DNA of 64,000 nucleotides, from contig JAGTJM010000004.1 in assembly GCA_020747015.1 (NCBI GenBank), forward strand, positions 992,001 through 1,056,000, read 5' to 3'. A program made the translations under genes and the position numbers. The notes below the pieces were generated by a model. It saw only the letters and a program-made list of their open reading frames with translations. It made no database searches and was not told the DNA's origin. Position 1 is the first letter of the stretch. Every line of letters begins with the position of its first letter. Positions 56,876-64,000 of this stretch are shown one piece after another. The stretch comes from Pyrenochaeta sp. MPI-SDFR-AT-0127. Lineage: Eukaryota; Ascomycota; Dothideomycetes; Pleosporales; Cucurbitariaceae.

Positions 56876-58242
56876 GGCCCGGAGGATGATGATCGTGTGC
56901 GGCGTGGGCGCAACAGAGGTTCGTGGATTTTATGCTTGCTGAGCCGATCAAGCTGGAACGCCGCCTAAAGCTGGCCGAATATGGATGCAACTTGACTCTG
57001 TGCGAATTGTGTTTGCCGACTCGAACAGATGCGCGGTATTGGCAGGGTTCGTTGCTTAACGTGAACACGCGGGCAGCTATAGTTTGGGCGAGTAGGATAG
57101 CGAAAGCGACAAGATGAGTGCGCGTAGCGGATTAAGTGAGCCTGTAAAGTGGTGCAAAGGTAATGCTGCGTGACGGAAAGACTAGACGGTGTGTGCAGAA
57201 TTTGCAGAGGCAGCGCGACGAGGTCAAGTGTGTGTTGGCGAGTTGTGGGAGCTTCTTTGGCAGGAATGTGTAGATCCAGGCGACCGGCGTCATGCCGCTT
57301 TCCGTGCCATCTCCACTTTATCCCTGTCACTTGACCGCGAGCGGCTCCCTTTGATTCGCGACGACCCGCCGGTGCCTGCCAAACATCGGAACCACAAAAG
57401 CCTCACATGTGCTCGACGGGACCGAACGCCCTGGCTGTCAAGTCCAGGTGCGCGCTTCTTGTCTAGCAGCAGCACTACAGACGCCGAAGAAAAGACTTTT
57501 CACCGCCAGCACGTGTGGACAAGGCGCCCTGGTGTGTCCACGCGAGGCATTGAGCGCGTCTGAAATGCCGTGCGGTACTGCGGCACCTCGAGGATGCGCT
57601 GACATCCTTATTATCCCTTCCAATATGCACCAACGTTCGGGGGCTTGAGCTCGTAGCTAGACCCCTTACTTCTGATAGGCGCCACAGACTATCGGCTTGA
57701 ATGACCCTCGGGGCGTGCGTGGTTGCGCGTGACTGGCGTGTTTAATTCCGAGAATCAGGGGTTGGCTGACGGCCTGAGGAGCGTTCAATATGGTTGAATA
57801 TGGGTGAACAAGATGCCTTTCGCTTTGAGCGTCGTGCGCAGGTATGCTGGGGCAGACTGGTGGTCGATGGATAGCTAACTCAAACAGGGTTCAAGCCGTC
57901 CATCAAGAGCCTCAAGACATGACACAACTCCAGGGACGTCCCTCTCCCGACTAGACGTGTCGACTACCCCGCAGCGGAGACAGTCGAAGCTTTGGTGAAA
58001 GGTTGGGGTCCAGAACTCTGGTGCCGGTCGCGCTGCTGCTTTGAGCCTAGTCCTAATCTAGTCTTCTTCTGTCCCTTCCGCTCCATGCTGAACATCATCT
58101 TGCACTTCCTAATGCGGTGTCCGTGTATAAAGTCGAGTGCACTGCGAGTATAGCAAGCACTATCTAATCAAGAGGTTTGGAGCCCAACGCCGCTTCCTCT
58201 TCGCCAAGTGCCTTCCTCATCCACCATTACGCCTTCCTCGCC
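56876..58242. other. Divergent intergenic region
   Basis: This 1.4 kb between the glutaredoxin and dioxygenase genes, which diverge, holds both promoters. Frames up to 124 codons are present on both strands but carry no motif. Confidence 0.5.
58126..58131 (+). promoter_or_regulatory. TATA box of the dioxygenase gene
   Basis: TATAAA 117 bp before the ATG at 58243, the same range as at the three other TATA-bearing genes of this window. Confidence 0.5.
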
Positions 58243-59296
58243 ATGACTTCCCAACTCTCCTCAACACCAATTTCCATTATCCCGTCCGCGGATGAGCGGG
58301 AGCAGGGCAATCTTAGCCAGCGCAATCTTGAAATTGCCATTCGAGCCCTTACCCGTGATGGCCTTGTGGTGCTGGAGGACATGGTTGATCATGCCATTCT
58401 GGACCGCTTGAACGAGCAGATGGTCAAGGATGCGTATGAGCTCCAGGCAAGAGAGGATAGCCCATTCAATTACAACAGGGGAAACATCCAGCAGGATCCT
58501 CCTCTTTCCAATGAATGGTTCAGTGACGACATCTTCATAAGTGAGCATTCAAACTTGCTCTTTTCTGCCACTAGCGAGTCGGAAACAGAGCCTAACATTG
58601 CTCAGACCCCATCGTCACACACGTCACGTCAACTATGCTAGGACCCAAGCCATCACTACGCTTTGTGTCAGGCAATACTGCGCTTCCGCCGACCGAGTCC
58701 TCGCCACCAGCTTCTCAGCCGACTCACACCGATGCAGACTTCGACCACCCCAACATCCCATTCGCCTTGGTCTTCAACGTTCCTTTGGTGACCATGACGC
58801 CCGAGAACGGCTCCACAGAAGTCTGGCTTGGTACTCATAACGACACCACCATTGCTGACCAAGAAGGCGAACACGGCGATCGAGCCAGTGGTCGAATCAA
58901 GAAGCACTTGCTTGACGCTCGGAGGGAGGCCCGCCCGCCTTCCCAACCAGTTGTCAAGAAAGGTAGCATTATCATTCGCGATTTGAGGCTTTGGCATGGA
59001 GGGAAGCCAAATCTTAGCACAGAGCCGAGAGTCATGCTCGCGATGAGTAAGTCTTCCGCATATACGAAAATGCTGTCGATCTCACCCGTTTAGTTCACTT
59101 TGCTCCTTGGTACCGCAACTCCATGGAAGTCGAGTTTGCGGAGGAGCTCGCCGGCCGATTGACTCCGGAGAAGACCGGATTGCAAGTTGCTGCTACTTTT
59201 GTGACAGGGGAGCAGTTGATGAGAAACTATCTGAATCGACCATATGGTAATGCATATGACTTCAATCAATCCGAGAGGATCGAAGGCGTCTTCTAA
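58243..59296 (+). CDS. Phytanoyl-CoA dioxygenase-like enzyme
   Basis: Exons 58243-58540, 58606-59046 and 59094-59296 give 313 residues (introns 65 and 47 bp, GTGAGC..CTCAG and GTAAGT..TTTAG). The Fe(II)-binding triad of the family is visible: His140 and Asp142 in THTDAD and His230 in LRLWHGGKPN, with Arg241 in EPRVML for 2-oxoglutarate. The N-terminus has DGLVVLEDMVD, the usual opening (DGxVVLxxxLD). Such enzymes hydroxylate lipids or, in many fungal gene clusters, secondary metabolites. The start is the ATG before TSQLSST; the frame continues upstream only to a TTG. It lies next to a Pth11-like receptor and a GMC oxidoreductase in the same direction. Confidence 0.9.
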
Positions 59297-59844
59297 TCAC
59301 CTATTGCTCAGCAATACCAATTGTTTCAGAATCAAATTCTCCGAATGTCAAAGCTTCCACCTTCCTCTCTCTCTCCAGCCTCTTGCGTCAATATCGTTCG
59401 ATTTTCACATCTCTCCACCTCCGCGGGCCACCCCGGATTTCAAACGCAGACGTCCGTTCCACTCCGCTCCCTTGGCACTGTGCCATTATATGTTCGATAA
59501 TCTTTCATGAAGTTTTACACCGCTAGACAACATGTAGGAATATGTCAGCGTAAATGGCAAGGGGCACCATGCATGCGAATTCGGTTCGCGAGCGCCAATT
59601 GGTAGCAGGGCTTACGCATGGTGCTCAGTAAGCCGCCGCAGGAACGTCAGCAAATGAACGTCGCTAGATGCTTGGCCCTGATACAGCGAACTTCAACATC
59701 AGCAACCCCACTGATAATGCTCTTTCTCTTCTCTAATATTAGTTTCCTCAATGGTGATATGCTCGCTCTACGACCGTGGGGTTAGCGCGAATCGACCCTG
59801 TCGTTTGCTGTTCGACCAGCACGCGACCGTCATTGTATCTAACC
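59297..59844. other. Intergenic region
   Basis: This 0.55 kb holds the 3' UTR of the dioxygenase gene and the promoter of the receptor gene. Nothing else is seen. Confidence 0.5.
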
Positions 59845-61206
59845 ATGTACACAGTACCGGACACTGTGAAGTTCCACGCAAGTATCGCGCAACCCATCGT
59901 TAACGTGGACTATGGAGATGCGACCAGTGGATACAGAACGGCCCTTGCAGTGGAGATTCCGCTGATGGCTTTGGCGCTGAGCACGGTTATTGCGAGGGTG
60001 TACTCAAGACTGGCTATCAAGAAGAAGTTGGCTGCGGACGATGTATTGATCATGCTGGGAACGGTAGACTCATGTCGGCTCAGATACATTCCATACACCC
60101 AAGCTAATAACATACAGGCTGGTGCGTTTGCACGCACTGTCATCTCTTGCATGAGCGCGGATGACAATTGGGGATATGACAGGAAAGGGTATATGCTTCA
60201 TCCTAGAGGTAGCCAGAATCAATGCTGATACTTATACAGACCCGACCGAGAGACGGAGGTTCCCTATTATCAGGTAAGACCCAGTTATACCCCTGGCCGG
60301 GCAAATACTAACTCTTCACAGCACATCTTCGAACGCCGGATAGCGTACCTCTTTGCCGTAACTTTTACCCGATTATCTGTGCTTGCGTATTACTTGCGCA
60401 TCTTTCCCCCAGGACTGGTCTCCCTTCGGAGATGCTGTTATATTCTGATTGTCCTCTGCGTGGCCCATTTCATCGAGGTTCTTACAGTTCTCAGCGTTTA
60501 CTGCTCAGATATCGGAAAGCTATGGACCGACAACTGGCTCGACTTTTCTGGCTCCCAGTGCTTCAGCTCGGCAGTCTATAGCTACTCTGCCGCGATTGGT
60601 GACAGCATCGTTGATAGCATGATCTTCACTTTGCCAATTCCCTATGTCTGGCGACTTTCGAAGCTGCGTGCTCGTCAAAGATTCGGGCTGATGCTGGTCT
60701 TTGGTCTGGGATTCATCGTCTGTGTCGTGGCTCTCTTACAGATTCCGTTCATCAAGCGTCGCGAGGGAAATACAACCTATTTCGGCAACGCGGTCAACAT
60801 GCTGACTGCCATTCAAATATCGCTGGCCATTGTCGCTGCATCGCTTCCAGACCTTCGCGCCTTGATCGCGCGTAACTTTCCAAAATTCTCTCCTCTACAT
60901 CACCGGAGTCTCGTAACCGCTGCCGAACGTGCTGGTGGCGGAGGCGGCGTTGGTGGAGACGGAAGAGTGGAGGCTTTTGATATCGAACAAGGATCGCATA
61001 GTAGAGAGATGGCTGAAAATCCTCGTGCAGCGTTTGAGGGCAAGAGGGTGTTTAGGAAACCGGATTGGCTGAGGAGTAGCATCCCAGGATCTCTAATGTC
61101 AACACGAGTTACGCAGAATGAGTTGAGTCGTCTGAGCAGGCAGAGCTCGGATGAGGTTATACCACCGCTTCCACATTTACAGCGACCCGAGAAAGCGGCT
61201 AGATAA
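59845..61206 (+). CDS. Pth11-like/rhodopsin-type fungal membrane protein
   Basis: Exons 59845-60063, 60118-60188, 60240-60273 and 60322-61206 join in frame to 402 residues; the third exon is only 34 bp. Introns of 54, 51 and 48 bp have GT..CAG ends. Hydrophobic segments include EIPLMALALSTVIARVYSRL, IAYLFAVTFTRLSVLAYYLRIF, CCYILIVLCVAHFIEVLTVL, FGLMLVFGLGFIVCVVALLQI and AIQISLAIVAASLPDLRALI. The pattern LSVLAYYLRIFP..R and the LPDLRxLI end are those of the large fungal rhodopsin-domain family related to the plant-surface receptor Pth11. A cytosolic tail with a poly-Gly run and Ser-rich end follows. The ligand is unknown. The extracellular CFEM domain of true Pth11 is absent. Confidence 0.85.
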
Positions 61207-62402
61207 AGACTGGGGAGGACGACGAGAGATGTTATTCAAGCCAGATACAATGTGACTGGCTAGTGCGACTGAAACGCAGAGACCCTCTCCCCACGTGGAT
61301 CGGTCTATCAAGTCTATCGGTCGAAACAACCAGAAGAGGTCAGCTGGGGCATACAGCGTCAGATATAAAAGGCCCACAAAGAACTTCGATAAGCCAAGCT
61401 TCATGTATTTGTTATCATACCAGCAAGGAAAATGCTGTAGACGATCCAATACCGAACCGAGATGCCTTACCGAGACGCCGTATGATGGTCATCAGCCATG
61501 TACCCCAGGCTGATCTTATGGCATGACGTCTTATTCAGCGGGCTATCCTGTAGTCGATGTATTAGCGGGATTTGGCAACAACGATTTGAGAAGCCAAGGC
61601 TGAGCGGCTGATCCATGTTGGGTCATAGTCATCCTTCAACAGCTTGGGTTGCTGACCGGCTTTGCGGTTGCGAGAAGTCGATGGAATATTGGAATTAGAA
61701 ATACCCAGCGTAGTAGAGAAACTTCCTCTGAGAAGAATATTCCCTTCACCCTCGATATAGACGAAGAATATTTCTTCCATCATGTACAAATTAAATATAC
61801 CAAGATTACACAGCAACCCTGAAACTCTGATGGACGTATAACATCTAGCCAGATAGATCCAGCCCTACCCTTCCTTCTCAGGCACCAAGACACGAAAGAA
61901 TGACGAGGCTTACACCACCCATCTATTTGCATCCCATCCGTCGGACAAGAAGTCAATCTAGACCCCAACCCTCTACACAGCACACAGCACACAGCAACAT
62001 CGCACGACAAGGAGGGAAAGCCGCACCAACCGAACCAGTCAGGACGCAACTGCCGCTTACTCAGGCCGAAGTCAGCCGCTGACGGAAACGCTTCCGGCCC
62101 TGCACGCCATTTGAGGCTGGCATCGAGGAAGGGGGGGGGTACGCGGTACACTAGTCCTGATATCTAGCGTTAGACCTCCCGCGGCGGGAAAAATAAAAAG
62201 GGCAAATGCACAACCCCCTCACTACCTCCCGAAAACGAAAAAAAGCTACCCCGCAATAAACATCGTTTGTGTGAGCCAACTCTGCTGTGTCCCGGAGCCC
62301 AATCGGATGTCTGCACCATGGGGGGTGTGTGTGTTTGTCGGTGAAGGAACCCCCGTGCATCGGATTCGGAGTTTGGGTTCGGTTAAGGTGGGGTGTGGAT
62401 GC

Positions 62403-62404
<2 letters not shown>

Positions 62405-62443
<39 letters not shown>
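62405..62443 (+). repeat. GCT/GAT microsatellite
   Basis: Ten GCT units run directly into three GAT units (39 bp). It lies in non-coding DNA about 190 bp before the GMC gene and is likely variable between strains. Confidence 0.9.
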
Positions 62444-62444
<1 letters not shown>

Positions 62445-62540
62445 TGCGTGTGCTAGTTCGTGTATGCGCTTCTGGGACTAAGGGTCCATTTGGATTTTAA
62501 ATACTGTGATTTGTCTGCTTGAGGGCAGGGGTAGAGAGTG

Positions 62541-62546
62541 TATAAA
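62541..62546 (+). promoter_or_regulatory. TATA box of the GMC oxidoreductase gene
   Basis: TATAAA 90 bp before the ATG at 62631. Confidence 0.55.
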
Positions 62547-62630
62547 CTACTTTCAGCGCCCGCATTTCTTGCATTTTCTACTCATTTGAATCTTTTGCAT
62601 AGTGGATACAGCAGTGGGGAGCTTTGGATC

Positions 62631-64000
62631 ATGGCGTCGACCTATGACTTTGTAATTGTTGGAGGTAAGGTTTTTCTGACTCTCCAACATACTTCAAGAT
62701 TTGTTGTTGCTCATATATAATGCTGCAGGTGGAACGGCGGGATGTCTGCTTGCTTACCGCCTCGCGAACTCGTCTGCGAAACCATCTGTCCTTGTCCTCG
62801 AAGCGGGTGTGAATCCAGAGGGTGAGTATCTGCGCGAGCCATTCCATCGCTACACGCCCTCTGCACTGCGCCCTGACCTCGACCACGGCCATGTGTCCGA
62901 GCCTGAGCCCGGGCTTGACGGACGGAAAATCACATACACAAGAGGCAAAGGCTTGGGGGGCAGCTCAATCTTGAATTTCGGTGTCTATCTGTATGGGTCT
63001 GGCGAGGACTACAATCGCTGGGCCGACCTGGTAGGGGACAGTGATTGGAATTGGGAGAGTGTGAAGAAGAGCTTTGCCTCGTTTGAGGACTACGAATTCG
63101 ATGGTTCGAATCAGTACAAGCACCTCGCTGATCCAAGCGGAAATCAGCATGGCAAGAAAGGGACGCTTAAAGTTGGTCTGCCCCCGCTGCTCGAGAGAGG
63201 CGTGGTGGAGCAAATGGAAGCTGTCATTGCAGAGGGGGACAAAGTGAATCTAGATCCAAATTCTGGCGATCCAGTTGGTATCTCGATATTTCCGTCAAGC
63301 TACAGCAAGGAGGGCAGAACTACGAGTGCAAATGCGCATCTGTTGAATCCACCAAAGAATCTGGCAATCTGGACGGATGCTACGGTGGAGAAGTTGGTGT
63401 TTGAAGGGGACAGGGTGGTGGGCGTTGTTACTAAAGACGGTCGTCAAGGTAAGATGGCCTACTTCCCTAAGACGTTGCGAGTCTGGGTGCTAACACACCT
63501 CTAGCAACGGCGAGCAAAGATGTCATCCTCAGTGCCGGCGCAATCGACACGCCTAAACTGCTTCTCTTCAATGGCATTGGGCCCAAGGCGGAACTTGAAG
63601 AGCTAGGCATCACAGTCAAGAAAGATCTTCCAGGCGTCGGCAAGCACCTCCAGGACCACGTGCTGGCCTTTATGAGTGTAGAAGTTGACGGCTCCATCAA
63701 CGACCGCTACATGTTCGAGTCCAACCCAGAGCTCCTAGCTGCAGCGGACAAGGCGTGGAAACAGGATCAGTCTGGCGCATTTGCGCTGCAACAGAGCGGG
63801 CTGTGGGGCGGCTTCCTCAAGCTCCCTGGACTCTCCGAGTTTGCAGAGTACAAAGCGTTGTCCAAGGAGGATCAGGAGTTCCTGAGCCGAGACGCTGTGC
63901 CGACGTACGAGTTTATCAACAACTCGCTCCTGTGGCCGCCGGGAACAAAGTTGACAGAGGGGAACAGCTACATGACTTGCCTTGCCTTTCTGATGAACCC
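62631..64000 (+). CDS. GMC oxidoreductase, 3' end cut by window edge
   Basis: Exons 62631-62664, 62729-63448 and 63505 to beyond 64000; introns are 64 and 56 bp (GTAAGG..CTGCAG and GTAAGA..CTCTAG). The visible 416 residues are flavin-dependent alcohol or aldehyde oxidase-type. The FAD-binding loop [17 protein letters not shown] (GGGTAG at 11-16) is split by intron 1, VLVLEAG follows, then GMC signature 1 ([14 protein letters not shown]) and signature 2 ([18 protein letters not shown], with Asn where Ser is usual). VGKHLQDHV is the next family motif. The C-terminal His-Asn/His active-site part lies outside the window. No signal peptide is seen, so it is probably intracellular, unlike secreted aryl-alcohol oxidases. 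Substrate is unknown. Confidence 0.93.

Larger units (their letters stand above)
61207..62630. other. Intergenic region with a microsatellite
   Basis: This 1.4 kb contains only short frames, runs of G (62130s) and A, and a GCT microsatellite. The last 0.1 kb is the promoter of the GMC gene, with TATAAA. Confidence 0.5.

Overview
The window is nuclear DNA of a filamentous ascomycete. Genes are split by short introns (mostly 44-67 bp) with GT..AG ends and CTAAC-like branch sites. Typical fungal families are present: NACHT-ankyrin proteins, F-box proteins, a Zn2Cys6 regulator, a spherulin-4 pair and a Pth11-like receptor. Their overall look suggests Dothideomycetes, possibly Pleosporales; that placement is an inference from family style and was not tested. 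No tRNA, rRNA, CRISPR or intact transposase was recognised.

Layout. 0-7.5 kb: an unknown gene cut by the left edge, then a large minus-strand NLR-like gene (degenerate alpha/beta-hydrolase, NACHT, ankyrin repeats, C2H2-type fingers) whose 5' joint looks broken. 9.7-15.9 kb: a secreted dipeptidyl-peptidase 5 followed on the same strand by a PTR2 di/tripeptide transporter, a plausible peptide-release and uptake pair. 16.6-17.3 kb: a conserved-looking unknown gene. 17.3-26.2 kb: gene-poor, mutated-looking DNA carrying six diverged copies of one unnamed repeat, interrupted only by a SET-domain gene. 26-29 kb: a Cys-rich F-box-like gene and a small secreted six-cysteine protein. 28.8-38.1 kb: mostly non-coding, with a Zn2Cys6 regulator and a BTB-like remnant. 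38.2-47.2 kb: a long disordered protein and an F-box array, one member of which is a clear pseudogene. 47.4-56.9 kb: two tandem spherulin-4/GH135-type genes (one with a lost splice acceptor), an acyl-CoA thioesterase, a multi-pass membrane protein, a coiled-coil protein and a membrane-anchored monothiol glutaredoxin. 58.2-64 kb: a phytanoyl-CoA dioxygenase-like enzyme, a Pth11-like receptor and a GMC oxidoreductase cut by the right edge.

Housekeeping-like genes (DPP5, PTR2, thioesterase, glutaredoxin, GMC) have clean reading frames and introns. Four accessory loci carry frameshifts, stops or a lost acceptor, which suggests birth-and-death evolution, point mutation of repeats, or in part sequence error. 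Exon joins were placed by eye from reading frame, splice signals and family knowledge; no search or alignment was run.
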